From positions 9,635,501 to 9,695,500 of the forward strand of contig NC_092570.1 in NCBI RefSeq assembly GCF_037975245.1: 60,000 bases of DNA. The letters are read 5' to 3'. The DNA is from Apostichopus japonicus. Lineage: Eukaryota; Echinodermata; Holothuroidea; Aspidochirotida; Stichopodidae. The position numbers and the translations under genes were made by a program. The notes beneath the pieces were generated by a model that had not been told where the DNA came from, searched no databases, and worked only from the letters and a program-made list of their open reading frames with translations. The first letter of the stretch is position 1. Every line of letters starts with the position of its first letter. Positions 10,494 through 22,951 of the stretch are shown piece after piece.

Positions 10494-11946
10494 TGTAATG
10501 AACGTTTTACTGTTGGTACATACAACGTTGATATTGGAATGGACGATATCATCATTAAATCATCGGTATTATATCTTTTCTTCTGCTGTTGAAGTTTTCC
10601 GTCGTATTTCGCAATTGTGGAGATTCAGTGCCAAATGAAAACTTCAGGTTTGGATGTAGTAACGTTGGGGAAATGACCAGGCGCCGTTTACGAAAATTAA
10701 CTTTCGCCTAATTATATGTTTTAGAGGCAAACCAGACGCAAAATCTTGAGGCCCAGCTGGTAAAAATCGCCCGGCGCCTGCTCATTATACGGTTTGTAAA
10801 AAATGTACCACATTGAGTGGAATTCTAAGAAACCTGTTGTCGTTGGTATAGAGATCGGTCTGTATGATGAATATAAGAAAAGTTTCCATCCCAGTCATCA
10901 GCTGCCAATGTGAATATTGTTTGTCATATCTCAATGCTCTTTGCTGTACTACTTAGATTGAAGTACGTTTGTTCATCCTGGCTATACCATGCAGCATATA
11001 TCACATTCATAAAAGATTATTCATGCGGCATCATCGAAACCACACTGCAGTTTTGCTGTCTGGTTGTCAAGAGGGATGTTGATCGATTTCGAAACCGACT
11101 TGCAGCCTTGACTAGCTGAACAACATTTCGCAAAATAACAAATTTCTAAAAGATAAAGAGTATGATTAATATCAATGTTTGGCACAGTTGTTCTCAATTA
11201 TCGGAGAGTCAGAACACTTGTAACTTTTAAGACCTTTTTTCCTACCTATAGAAACAATATTACATTGAGTCAAACTTTTGTTTCGAGAACTGAGGAAGCA
11301 TAACGTTGTTCGAGGTACGCCAGCACTCAAAGTTGACCATATTCCGTTTTGGGCTTGGTACGCTTGTATGGTAGCTGATATTTTCCATCATCATGAGAGA
11401 AATTATAGACAAGTTTCTGATGAATGTAATTGAATACATAAATTCAACCCTATCTCGAAAAGCATAATAGTTCTCCTTGAATATAATTAAGTACAGAACA
11501 ATTCCCATTTGCTATATAGTTACGATAATACAAAGGAACCTCCCAGTCACTCATCATCCCACATTAATATAACAAAAGGGCTTTGTCATTTGTTTTTTTC
11601 TGGTTGATTGCCAATATTCTGTTTAAAATGGGAACAACACACCATAGTTCAATATCTCATTGGGCTCCCCGCGTGAGGCAGTTTCGCATTTCGTGATCAT
11701 TTTAGTTTCGTGTTACAGAAAATTATTAAAATAGAGAAGTACCAACCCCCGTCCCACCCCCCCCTCCCCTCTTCAAGTACCAACACTGGATCATGCAATG
11801 CTAAGCAATCGTTGGGTTTGTTTATTTTGTAACCATCACATACATTTATTAGGACGTTGAGAAATATTATAGAAAAGTGGAGATTGAAAAAAAAGCAGTT
11901 GGTATCTCTCATGTAATACAACAATTATGTCCTGTTCTGTCCATAG
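10494..11946. other. No confirmed gene; may hold unseen upstream exons
   Basis: This lies directly upstream of the first recognised desulfhydrase exon, so missing upstream exons (with the PLP lysine) could be here or further left. I found no convincing one. A short inverted repeat CAGGCGCCG ... CGGCGCCTG bounds 10679-10780 without a target duplication. Confidence 0.4.
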
Positions 11947-14900
11947 GGCGTTACCGAGAAGTTTTCCGATTTAGTTCTGTCGTGTGGTTCTGGATTAACG
12001 GCTGCAGGTTTTATAATTGGCAACTACAGAAATGGCGGGAAATTGAGGTGATTTTATTACGACAATTGCGCTGAATGTTCTTTTTTTAATATAATTTATC
12101 TACCGACGAAAAAATACATGGCTTACGAATAAATTGCAAGTTGCAATTGTACGTGATTACATTCAAAATGAAAAGAACACTTAAAACAAAACAAACTTTC
12201 CAAATGTATCACGTCTTTAGCAAAACAATAATATAACAATAATATAGGAAACTAAAGCTTTTGAAGAGCATTTCATAATCACATAACCAGTTCCAGGGCT
12301 TCTCTACAATAGGCTAGGGTAGCCTACACTTTAACAACATATCAAGAGATTTGCCCACCAACTGATCGCGATCCAATTGAACTCCGGATGGTCGGGACCT
12401 AGTTTTTGATATTCCTGACGACAAGTGATGTTACAACTGACTCACGCATACTGGACGACTGATAAGCGACCACATCCGCTGTTTTCTGGTCGGCTGTGAT
12501 CGGTGTCCCCATATAGGTTCCGTGTAAATCGGTGTCCCCCATAGGTCACATGTAAAATCGGTGTCCCTATGGGTCACATGTGAAATCAGTGTCCCCATAG
12601 GTGTCCCCTATAGGTCACATGTAAAATCGGTGTCCCCAATAGTCACTGTAAAATCGCTGTCCCCCATAGGTCACATGTGAAATCGGTATTCCCCATAGGG
12701 TCACATGTAAAATCGGTGTCCCCTTAGGTCACATGTGAAATCGGTATTCCCCATAGGTCACATGTAAAATCTCTGTCCCCCATAGGTCACATGTAAAATC
12801 GCTGTCCCCCATAGGTCACATGTAAATTCGCTTTCCCCCATAGGTCACATGTGAAATCGGTATCCCCCATAGGTCACATGTGAAATCGGTGTCCTCCATA
12901 GGTCACATGTGAAATCGCTGTCCCCCATAGGTCACATGTAAAACCTGTGACCCCCATAGATCACATGTAAAACCGGTGTCCTCCATAGGTCACATGTGAA
13001 ATCGGTATCTCCATAGGTGTCCACTATAGGTCACATGTAAGATCGGTGTCCCCCATAGGTCACATGTGAAATCAGTATCCCCAAAGGTCACGTGTAAAAT
13101 CGGTATCCCCATAGGTCACATGTAAAATCGCTGTCCCCCATAGGTCACATGTAAAACCTGTGTCCCCTATAGATCACATGTAAAACCGGTGTCCTCCATA
13201 GGTCACATGTGAAATCGGTATCCCCATAGGTGTCCACTATAGGTCACATGTAAAATCGGTGTCCCCAATAGGTCACATGTGAAATCGCTACATGTTCAGT
13301 TTTATTTCCCGACTGCAGCCGCCGCGATATGTCTGGCAAAATCTTGATCAGTTGTATTTTGTTCATATTTTCTACCACCCGGCTACTTTTTTTGTCACAC
13401 AATACCCTGCTTTATACGAAGCTTTTGAAGCTTCACTCAGTAACTTTGTGGACAAAAATGAGAGGGCCTCGTTTTCATAAATTAGTAGTGTCCCTTGTTT
13501 TGTTCACGAAAAGCACATATTTTCTATTTGATTTAGTTATAAAAGTTGCCTGCACTTTCTCGTTTATGTAAAATAGGTTATACGGTTCTTTTTTGCTTAA
13601 GTATAAATGCCCTCCTGTTTAAAATTGAAAATGGAATGCATTGATGATTCAGTCAATTCGACCTACTCAAAAAAAAAAAAATCTTAAATCCTCTCTAGAT
13701 AATTAGACTTTTTAAATTGGGAGGAGGTTCTGGCAGAGGAAGGGGCCCTGTTGGAAACCCGGTGTATAGAGAGCTTTTGAGTCAAACTCCGGAAGAATAG
13801 TTCTCTTCCGGGGGAACAGCCCAGCCACCGGAAAGGCATCTTTTATTTTAATTTTTGTATTATTTTAATTCTATTCCCGGGAGGATGGGGTTGCCGGTCT
13901 GGAGTAGCCTCCCAATATTTAAGATTTAAAGCTTCCATTGTGTGATTATTGCTTGCCTTCTTTGAATATATTAATAGTAGTCTGCTCAATTTGTTTTTGC
14001 TAACCTGTAGGAACCGTGTTTCGCAAGGCTCGATCAAATGTAATTTTCTGGTTGCTCCACACAAATCAAAGTCACATCTCACACTGGTATGTCCGACGAA
14101 TGTCATAGTTCCATGCATGGTTACACTGAAATACATTTTTTTCCTTGTTGCCTTTAACTTACAGACTACACGCATATTCCATAAACAGAAGCGAAGCCGA
14201 ACTGAAAAAGTTGATTTCAGACTTACTCAAAGACGTCAACTTTTTGCCCGAAGATTTCTCGGACGAACGAATGTCATCTTTAATCAATATTGAGGAAGAA
14301 TCTTCGTTATCAGATTATTGTGTATTCACAGCTGATCATGTTGGTTAGTATTATGTATTATGTGACTAGTATGGTGGGCATCAGTGGGGTGGGGTGGGGG
14401 TCAGTGTCCCCCAAAACAAAATCGGGAGGAGTGGGCGATATGATGTTGCCGTACCAACATCAGGTAGTGGAGCATGGACATACATTATATGTGATCATTT
14501 GGATTAAAAGGGACGTTGGGGGGGGGGGGGGGGTTAAGAAAGAGCCACTTTGTGTATGCTTCTAATCGAGTGCATTTGCATTCTTGGAGGGCTCGTTTTG
14601 CGGTAAGTTTGCACCTCCAATCCTAGAAACGGATCAACGCCCCCTGCACCACATGGAACCCATTCGAAGCCTATAAGAACGCAAAAGTAAATGCCTATTA
14701 TTTCTGGTTTGCTAATAACTAGATATCGCATCAATTCTACACTTAAGCTTCTTTTAAGCCCCACAAGATTAGCCAAAATAAATCAAAGGAAAAGGGGGAT
14801 TGGGCGAGTGGAAAGGCTAATGCGGAAAAAAACGTCCGTTCAAATTGGGACCCCCTTGTACGTACTGTCACCAAGTTGTATCTGCTGAATGATTTGTCTA

Positions 14901-17636
14901 GGTTAAATGAAGATACTTGCATGACAAGAGGGGTTCAGGTGGTAATAGTCCTAGGACCCCGGGTCAATAAATAACAACTGATTCTCATTTACATAACCTT
15001 CTGGGAAAAATGAAGTCTTCAGGAAGGGACCTCCACCCGGTGACATATTTTCCTCGGGGTGCACTACGACGACACTGGTTTTGAACATGTTCTACTTTAT
15101 TTGACTTATATAGTGTATAGACAGGTATACGTAACCGCGGGCATAGATTGTTTCAATGCTTACTTTTGAAAACGCTGGGGAAATAGTTGTATGTATCAAT
15201 ACCAGGCGCGTAGCCAAGAGAGGGGAGAAGGGGGCGACCGGCACCCCTCCCCTTGAGGAAATTTTTTGTACGTTTTTATGATATCGCTAGTAATTTCAAA
15301 ATAGAAAATGCTTAGATGCAACTTGCAAGGCCTGGGAAGTGCCATGTCCAGCGATCTGGGAGGCATTTTCAGCCAACATTTTCTTGTACGCTTCGCGCCA
15401 ACTCATGGTGGCGCTACGCTTAGATAGTTTCCAATGCCCAATCTACGGCTCTGATAATTTGCCTACAGGCCCCCCCCCCCCCCCCTTACATTGACAAATT
15501 CCTCGCTACGTGCCTGATCACTACACTGATAAAAGAAAGTTATATGTTTACATTAGAATATCGGCAGACAGGACACCTTGGCTTAGACGTAATTTAACAG
15601 CAGTTTGTCAAAAGAAGGTGCGACGTGTTTTAACGGTTACATTCAAACCGTGAATTCACGTCATTAAAATTCCGTTAAAGCACAACTCCTCTCCTACTTT
15701 ACACGTATATCCTACTGTTACCAGATTACTTTTTGGCTAATCATATATACATAAATCACAGTTCTCACTTCCCCCAAAATGTGTGCACCCTTCCCCTCCC
15801 CCTCCACCAACATGGACTTTTCCCCACCGCCTTAAAAGAAAGACATGAAATACTAGCCTAAAATATTTTCTGTGCGAGTAGCAATTCTGCGAGTGTACAT
15901 GTTTCTCCTAAGATTGTTTGTTTCTCTTTGGCAATCTCAGAGAGGATATTTATCTACAAGCATATTTTGAATGCCGTGTAGTACGATGTGCAATATAAAG
16001 CCGTCTAATTTAGCCCGGACTTTTCAGTCTTTTCATCACTGATATAACCTATACCATATCACAATTTAGTGTAACACATAAGCTGATATGCAAAAAGGAG
16101 TGTATAGAAGTGATGGGGTGGTGCAGATTGTATTGTTGAAATATTTTTTGTATTGCTGAAGTATTGTTTGTATTGTTGAAGGGCTGTTTGTATTGTTGAA
16201 GTATTGTCAGAACCATTACATTCCCAGTTAGAGGAGACCGTTCTTTTATTCTTGACTTAGAGTTTGTCTCTGAAACTGCGAAGAGGACCGGTATTCTCCT
16301 AGATCCAAATTATACAGGTAAATCAGCCTACCACATGGTCAAGAAATTACAGACAGCACCAGAAACATTCCAAGGAAAGAAAATACTCTTCTACAATACC
16401 GGTAGGTGTTTATATTAATTGTCTACCTTGTTCTTTGTCTATTATGAACTATAGATCTTGTATTATTCGAAATGAGAAAATAAGTTTAATATCATCAACT
16501 GACCAAATGGGTCACCAAAGGGTATCGACGATAAAGACATCGAGAGATTCTGTGGAAGTTTGCAATCTCTAGTTTAAGCATAGGTTTGGTTTCTTGAAGC
16601 GGCGTAACGATGAGCTCGGTAGTCGGGGTATAGCAATGATAAGATGGGTGATGTCATCAAGTGAGATGCTTTACTTAAGACTACTATAATCAGTTTGTTG
16701 ATTTATTCTTGTTTACCTCATACATTTGGAGAGTATGTACTGGTTTATATTTATATGGGTAACATATATATATTGTGTTACCTTACTTGTATTCATGTGA
16801 CGTTAAACGTATTTATCTGATTCTAGTGTGGAAGGTAGTGTTATAGGTCATCCACATAATAACGTCAAACATGGTATAGAATGTTAATTTTATTTGTCTC
16901 TTATGTTCAAATATACACCACCTTTTCATAAGTCCCAATATATATCAAAACATTCCCTATATATCATTGTACATTATCTCCTCCATCGTATTAAACACAC
17001 CCTAAAATCTAGAATTATCCGATGAATCGCAACCTGCAAGAAAGATCGTTTCTAATTTTTTAGGTACGTTTAGCGTTCTTTAAAGTTAGATGATGCTCTT
17101 AAAATTTGGAATTGGTAAGGAATTTAACAGGAATGTTCAAATGCTAAAAAATACACTGGTTAAAATTTGACGTGATTTTTTTTTGGCCTGCAAATAATTC
17201 GCAGCTTCGTGCACATGGTCTCCACTTTATAAATTAACATATTCAGGGAGGGTGGGGGGGGGTAGGAAGCTTCCAAAATTTTGGGGAGGGTGGCACAACA
17301 TAAGAGGTGCACTTTCTCATTCCACAACCACCACTCGTTATGCTATAAACCGATACACACCGGCCATATCACTTAAATAGATATGATGTTTTAGTATGCT
17401 ATCAATACTATTTATTGAGATTGTTTATTGTTGACCGCGCTACAAAAAGATATGGGATGCCATTTTAAAAATAGCATGTACAGACTAAATATAAATAATT
17501 AAAATAATTGTGGCTCCTACCACCTGAACATATTAACAAATGTTTTACTTTCTCCTTTGTTTAAACAGGAAGTGTTATTAGTCTGATGACTGAAACATTT
17601 TGTCGAGCAATCACCGGAAATGGGATCATGGATTAA
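11947..17636 (+). CDS. D-cysteine desulfhydrase / ACC deaminase-like PLP enzyme (last four exons)
   Basis: Members of this fold-type II PLP family break down D-cysteine or 1-aminocyclopropane-1-carboxylate. Four exons splice in consistent phase: 11947-12047, 14165-14343, 16228-16401 and 17569-17636 (TAA at 17634-17636), giving 173 C-terminal residues. Exon A encodes DLVLSCGSGLTAAGFIIGNY, the PLP-phosphate loop, which is usually CGSGGT; here the second Gly of GG is Leu. Exon B carries LHAYSINRSEAELKKL and a helical stretch. Exon C has TGILLDPNYTGKSAYHMV, with the conserved DPxYTGK tyrosine, and then GKKILFYNTG, where the family usually has an HTGG. Exon D adds SVISLMTETFCRAITGNG and the stop. 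All acceptors end in AG and all donors start with GT. The N-terminal exons with GGNKxRKLE and QSNH were not found, so the gene is either incomplete in my reading or truncated. The loop change and missing HTGG raise the possibility of altered activity. A LINE lies just past the stop. Confidence 0.85.
12505..13290 (+). repeat. 29-bp minisatellite with CACATGTG/CACATGTA core
   Basis: More than 25 degenerate tandem copies, about 29 bp each, have the alternating parts GGTCACATGTAAAATCGG and TGTCCCCCATA. The palindromic core CACATGTG or CACATGTA repeats in nearly every unit. Some units are shortened to a CCCCATAGGTGTCC form, and higher-order repetition is visible (12955-13070 resembles 13135-13290). 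It lies inside the first visible intron of the desulfhydrase-like gene. Confidence 0.92.
14519..14533 (+). repeat. Poly-G tract
   Basis: An uninterrupted G run of about 15-16 bases in an intron, one of many homopolymer G/C tracts in the window. No clear terminal repeats were found around this one. Confidence 0.8.
15203..15516. mobile_element. hAT-like MITE with 8-bp target duplication (7/8)
   Basis: The left end CAGGCGCGTAGCCAAGAG and right end CTCGCTACGTGCCTG form imperfect inverted repeats. Flanks ATCAATAC (15195-15202) and ATCACTAC (15517-15524) match at 7 of 8 bases. The interior (TTGTACGCTTCGCGCCAAC, GATATCGCTAGTAATTTC) recurs in reverse orientation at 43121-43450 and more distantly at 41437-41680 and 42279-42552. 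It is intronic and non-coding. Confidence 0.8.
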
Positions 17637-17639
17637 TTC

Positions 17640-20570
17640 TAAGAGGCCAAAGATAATATTTTTTCCCCCTCCATATGTATTCACGATCACTTAACATGGT
17701 ACACATTAAAATTATACATTGCAAAACAAAAATGGTATGGTCTGTTACATATTCAAAAAAAAACTGCAGTAAGTATTAGTTAATGTAAGTAGACAGCAAA
17801 AGAAACCATTTGCACTACACACAGCCAAATAAGAAACTTCTACGTAAACAGGCTTGGACAATATGAAAAGGCATTTCTAAGCTCCGGGAAATTCACTTAA
17901 TTTTTCCGTGGCTGCTTTCGCTTAAAATAATTTAAACTTTCAACGCTCAAAGCAAATTTAAATTTATAAAAGAAATCATCGATATTTGGCTCGGTGTTAC
18001 TTGTCTTGCATACGAAAATATAATACTTCTGGTGGATAATTAAGAAGTTGTAAGGGTGACAGTAAACGTTGCCAAAACCAAAAAAGATATCTTGTTTGGA
18101 GAAAAAGAATTGCTTATTTAAGAAACGCATTTCGGCATTAAGGATAAAATTTGCCGTCACGTAGCAGTCCCAGGAAAGGTGCTCGATTGACTCCTCGTCA
18201 ATTTTGCAAAAGGAGCACAGTGGAGATTCTGACTTCCCCATCAAAAACAAAAGTCTATTAGTACCTAACATCCTGTGCAGAAATCTAAACTGAAAGAACT
18301 GAAGCTTGGCCTCAGAAAGAGTGCTCCAAGGAATACTAAAAATGCGACGCCAGTCGTGCTCGGTAATGTCGACAAAAGTATTTTACCACTTTTGAATGGC
18401 GGTAGGCGGCCTAGAGATTTTTATGAGATAGAGTGGGTAACAGAATTGAGAGGCTGAATAAGAATGAATACACCTTTCAAACAATGTAGAAGATGGATTA
18501 GAAAAATTAACTTTACAACATCCAGACCTCCTCCATTCAATTGGAATGGCATTAATTAAGCCCCAATAAGTTGTAAACGGGAAAGCACGCAGCTGGTATT
18601 TATTTTCAAAAGTCTTAAAAGACAGAGGAGCTCCGTTCTCGTCGAAGAGGTCGCCCACAAATAAAATGCCTTTTCTATACAAAATATTGTTTAAAACAAC
18701 ATATAAGTGATGTCACACCATGCCTCACAAATTTGCTTAATAAAACCGTTAGAAATGTTTTTGACATCAGATTTCTTACAATTGCATTTAAAAAATAGTG
18801 TTTTACCAAAAGATAATAAGTAGAGATCAAAGAAAATTTTCCACGGTCCATCCATATCATTTTTATAACGGCGAATCCATGCAGGTACACTTCAAACTTT
18901 TAACAAAACTCTCAATGTGAGGTACTTTTAAACCCCCCTCACCTAAACAATTTATCATCGATGAACGTTTAACCTTGTCTGGATTGCCATGCCAGACAAA
19001 ATCAAAGATGATGTGTTCAACTTCTTTAATGAAGCTTTTTTGCGGATTTGGAAGTATTAAAAACAGATACACTAACTGAGAAAGGGCGAGGCTTTTAACA
19101 ATATTCTTTCCCACTGGGGTTAAATCTCTAGTAGACCAAATACGTAAACAAGTTTTTAATCTGGATAGTTTAGGAATGAAATTCAAACGAAATAGATCGT
19201 CGCCATTATTAGTAAAGACAATGCCTAAGAAATTTACTGGACCTTAAGTAAGTTTAATACCGAAATCATTAATAAACACTGGAATATGGTGAATAAAAGG
19301 GCCCAACGGAAACAAATAAGACTTGCTCAAATTCACGGCAAGACCAGACGAGAGCTTGAAGTTATTAAGAACACAAAGAATTTCCCTAAGAGACTGTCTG
19401 TTATGATCAATGAAAAAGACAGTGTCATCCGCGTATTGAAGCAACCTTGTTTCCTTACCGGCAATATTAATACCCCTTATAATATTATTACAATTAATTT
19501 TTAATGCTAGAATTTCTGCACACAGAATAAAAATGTAAGGGCTTAAGGGGCAGCCTTGCCTAACACCTCTATTAATTGAAAAGAAGCCTGTAGTGTAACC
19601 ATTGTTACACACACAAACATTGCTGTTGTTATAAAGAACATGAATCCACTTTATAAAGCTATTGCCGAAATTAAAGAAAGTGAGAGTAGAGTGGATAAAG
19701 TTCCACTCCAGTCTGTCAAAGGCTTTCTCAAAGTCAATCATAAAAAGAAAACCTGGTACATTTAGCTCAGAAGTATAATTAATCAGATCTAAAACAAATC
19801 TAATATTTTCGCCAATGAATTTTCCTTTAATGAAACCGTTTTGCTGAGGACCGATTACTTTAGGAATAACGAGTTTTAATCGTGACGCAAGTGCCTTAGC
19901 AACAATTTTGTAATCGGTATTCAGTAAAGTGATAGGACGGTAATTTGTAAGGCATGTAGGATCCTTTCCATCTTTTAAAATAAGAGTTACACTTCCTCTA
20001 GACTGCTCCTTCGACAAAGCACCACTGAGGTAACTATGGTTAAATGCGTCTAACAAAGTTTGGCCGATCGCTGGCCAAAATTTCTTATAAAAGATAACAG
20101 ACAGACCATCACAGCCTGGGGCTTTGTCATTTACCATCGAAAAAAGGGCATGTTAACACTCATTTAGGGAAAGAGAATCTTTACATAAATCAGATTCTTC
20201 TACACTTAGAGATTTATTTGGAAGATTATCAAGGAAGTTCTTTGCCAAGCTAGTGTTTGAACTTCTGTAAAGAGAGGAATAAAAACTTTTTATTTCTTTT
20301 AATATATCATGTTTCTTAGTCAAAACACAGCCATCATTGTTTTGAAGTTTCCGAATTGAACTATTGGTTTTATTTCTTTTTTCTAAACCTAAGAAATACT
20401 TGGTATTTTTATCCCCCTCCTCAACCCATCTAGCCCTGGACCTAATGATTGTGCCCTGAAGCTTATAATTGTAAATTCCTAGCAGCTCATTTTGGGCCTC
20501 CTTTAGTTGTGAGCGAATAACAGCAGGCCAAAGATAATCTTGATGTGATCTTAAAGTGGACGATCAAATA
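17640..20570 (-). mobile_element. L1/Tx1-type LINE, 5'-truncated ORF2 relic
   Basis: Minus strand. Decayed frames encode a long L1/Tx1-like ORF2 C-terminal part: a RSRARWVEEGDKNTKYFL block near 20440-20395; the reverse transcriptase in the frame 20137-19244 with NDKAPGCDG, GFIKGKFIGENIRF, MIDFEKAFDRLEW, RGVRQGCPLSPYIF and the catalytic QYADDT; then RDLTPVGKNIVKSLALSQLVY (about 19120-19060) and a C-terminal CSFCKIDEESIEHLSWDC zinc-knuckle-like motif near 18200. Stops and frameshifts separate the pieces. It has no endonuclease and is truncated at about 20570. Its 3' region reaches to within a few bases of the desulfhydrase stop codon, in opposite orientation. Confidence 0.9.
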
Positions 20571-20694
20571 TATTTGAGAAAACAAAACTTGAATAGAAAG
20601 GAATAATATGTAGTACCAAGTTTGTAACTTTCTTTAAAAAAATTTAGTTAAATTAATGATAATTCGTTAATTCTAATAATCACGTGATATAGGG

Positions 20695-20760
20695 TATATA
20701 TATATATATATATATACTAAAATAACTCATGTTTGTGACTTGAAAAAGGAGTAAGTATAA

Positions 20761-20836
<76 letters not shown>
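20695..20836. repeat. (TA)n microsatellites
   Basis: Two TA tracts occur, one at about 20695-20717 and a long one at about 20763-20836. Similar shorter tracts lie at 21109-21122 and 22655-22678 on the two sides of the LINE. Confidence 0.95.
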
Positions 20837-20838
<2 letters not shown>

Positions 20839-21109
20839 CGCGTTGAGTTAATTTAATTCGATTTGTGCATCGTCAACTTAGCACTCTTCGAATAACGATA
20901 ATTATTTACAGAGATACAATTGATGAACACCTTAAAACTGGTAAAAGTGATATTTTTCATTAACAAAAAGGGACACTAAATTATGTAACTTCATTCATAT
21001 ACTTTAAATTTAGTAATTCCAGAGGAGGGTGAAGGATGTAGGTGTCGGGTGTACAACCCCTCTCTTTTTAGCCCACACAATACAATATAAGTTAATATTA
21101 ATACAAACT
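20835..21109. repeat. 275-bp direct repeat, left copy
   Basis: From TTCACGCGTTGAGTTAATTT to AATATTAATACAAACT, this is nearly identical (a handful of differences) to 22678-22951, in the same orientation. Both copies are preceded by a (TA)n tract, and the LINE at 21120-22650 lies between them. Confidence 0.92.
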
Positions 21110-21119
21110 ATATATATAT

Positions 21120-22650
21120 ATATTTTCATTCATTTTCATTTCTTTATTCCAGTATAAATTTACAGAGAAATTTATAAATAGGATAAAAATATAACAACAT
21201 ACAAAACATCAAAATACAGGTTAAGACATATAAAAGTTTATGAGACTAAGTTAATAGTGAAAACATAAAAAGCGTTACAAAAGTTATCAAAATTATCAAG
21301 AAGCTACAACAAAGGATCTAGGAAGCTGTCTTTACCAGTTTACAAAAAGGGCTGCTCTGTACATAAAACGAGTTCTTAAACAGTAAAATTCTAAAACATT
21401 ATCAAAAGCTACAATAAAGGATCTAAGGAGCAGTTTTGTACAAAAATGGCTGCTCTGTAAATAAACGAGTTCTTAAAGAGTATAATTCTAAAAGATGGCG
21501 TAATATTTGGATTTCTCAAATTGTAAAAATTAGTCCTATTGCACAGAGAGTTGAGCTTGGAATGTAGAGGATGTTCGTTAGAAGTTTGAATATTTTTGAC
21601 AACTCGTATAAATTCATTTCTAGCAGATTCATTGACTTTATGTACAAGATTCTCATAATTAAGCCTGAAAATTTTTGAACAAAATTTAAGAAAACTTTTT
21701 ATTCTTCTCTTATCTTTAACGTGCACAAAATGGTACCATACTGGAACCGCATATACTAGGATCGGCAAGACAGACGCCGCGAACACCCTTTCTACTGTAA
21801 AACTGGAAAAGTATGGAACAGTGAATGCTAATGTTGAAACAATATAATACACTTTAGCTAACATTTTCGAGATATGATTTGTAAAAGTTAACTTATCGTC
21901 AATGCACACTCCTAGATACATAGTGCAAGAGGTACGTTCAACGCACGAGCCCTGAATTATAGTTCTCTGTGCTTTAACATTCATTAAACCTTTGTGCTTA
22001 ACATTTATATTTTCAAACAAGATTTCTTTTGATTTATTTGGATTCAAAATTAGATTTTTCTGCTCATACAAGCTAACAATTCTAGAAATAAAGTTCTGAT
22101 ATTCATCTTGATCTTTACTGTGTGTGCTTTTACTGATTCTGCAGGAAACAGCAGTATCATCTGCATATTTAATAACATTGCAGTTGGAACCTGAGCGTAT
22201 CTCATCCGTGTAAATGGTGAAAAGTAGAGCCGATAAAGAAGGACCCCCTTGAGGAACGCCAATTTCAATACTCGACTTAGAAGAAAATCCCTTCTGTAAT
22301 TTAACTTGCCTAGACCAGCCTTGTACAAAGTTTGCAAGCCAATGAATAAGCCATGGTTCTTCAATAAAGCTGCATAGATCTTGAATTAGGCGATTAGGCA
22401 ATACGGTATTAAATGCGCTAGAAAAATCTAAGAAAAGGACTTTTGACAGTGTTGTGTCTTTCTGATTAAGCCCCGAAACGATGTCATGTACAAGAGTGAG
22501 TATGGCATCAGTGCATGAAACTCCCTTTTTGTAGGCAAATTGATTTTTGTCTTCATGTTCAATGATAGACTGCATTACGTATGGGAGTAGAATTTTCTGC
22601 ATGCAGTTAAAACCAATACTTGAAATATCTATAGGTCTATAGTCTTTAAC
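21120..22650 (-). mobile_element. CR1/Rex1-like LINE reverse transcriptase, 5'-truncated
   Basis: Minus strand. The open frame 22602-21409 (397 codons) has no internal stop. It contains KVLFLDFSSAFNTVLP (palm A), GVPQGGPSLSALLFTIYTD (palm B), VIKYADDTAV (catalytic block C), NPNKSKE and the downstream MYLGVCIDDKLTF region. The frame is open a little further 5' (KDYRPIDISS, to about 22650) and then stops at a (TA)n tract, so the N-terminal endonuclease is missing. The 3' end has an AATAAA (near 21142-21150) and an ATGA-rich tail at about 21120. The clean frame suggests a fairly recent insertion. Confidence 0.88.
21297..21490 (-). repeat. Tandem duplication at the LINE C terminus
   Basis: Two copies of a roughly 105-bp segment (landmarks GCTACAA-AAAGGATCTA, GGCTGCTCTGTA-ATAAA, CGAGTTCTTAAA) lie head to tail at about 21297-21400 and 21405-21490. 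The second copy codes for the end of the reverse transcriptase protein. Confidence 0.8.
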
Positions 22651-22677
22651 TGAAATATATATATATATATATATATA

Positions 22678-22951
22678 TTCACGCGTTTAGTTAATTTAAT
22701 TCGATTTGTGCATCGTCAACTTAGCACTCTTCGAATAACGATAATTATTTACAGAGATACAATTGATGAACACCTTAAAACTGGTAAAAGTAATATTTTT
22801 CATTAACAAAAAGAGACACGAAATTATGTAACTTCATTCATATACTTTAAATTGAGTAATTTCAGAGGAGGGGGAAGGATGTAGGTGTCGGGTGTACAAC
22901 CCCTCTCTCTTTAGCCCACACATACAATATAAGTTAATATTAATACAAACT
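22678..22951. repeat. 275-bp direct repeat, right copy
   Basis: Right partner of 20835-21109. It begins TTCACGCGTTTAGTTAATTT directly after a (TA)n tract at 22655-22678 and ends at TAATACAAACTT. Confidence 0.92.

Noticed and set aside
10679-10780. CAGGCGCCG inverted repeat as a MITE
   Set aside because: Only 9-bp ends and no target duplication; too weak to call.
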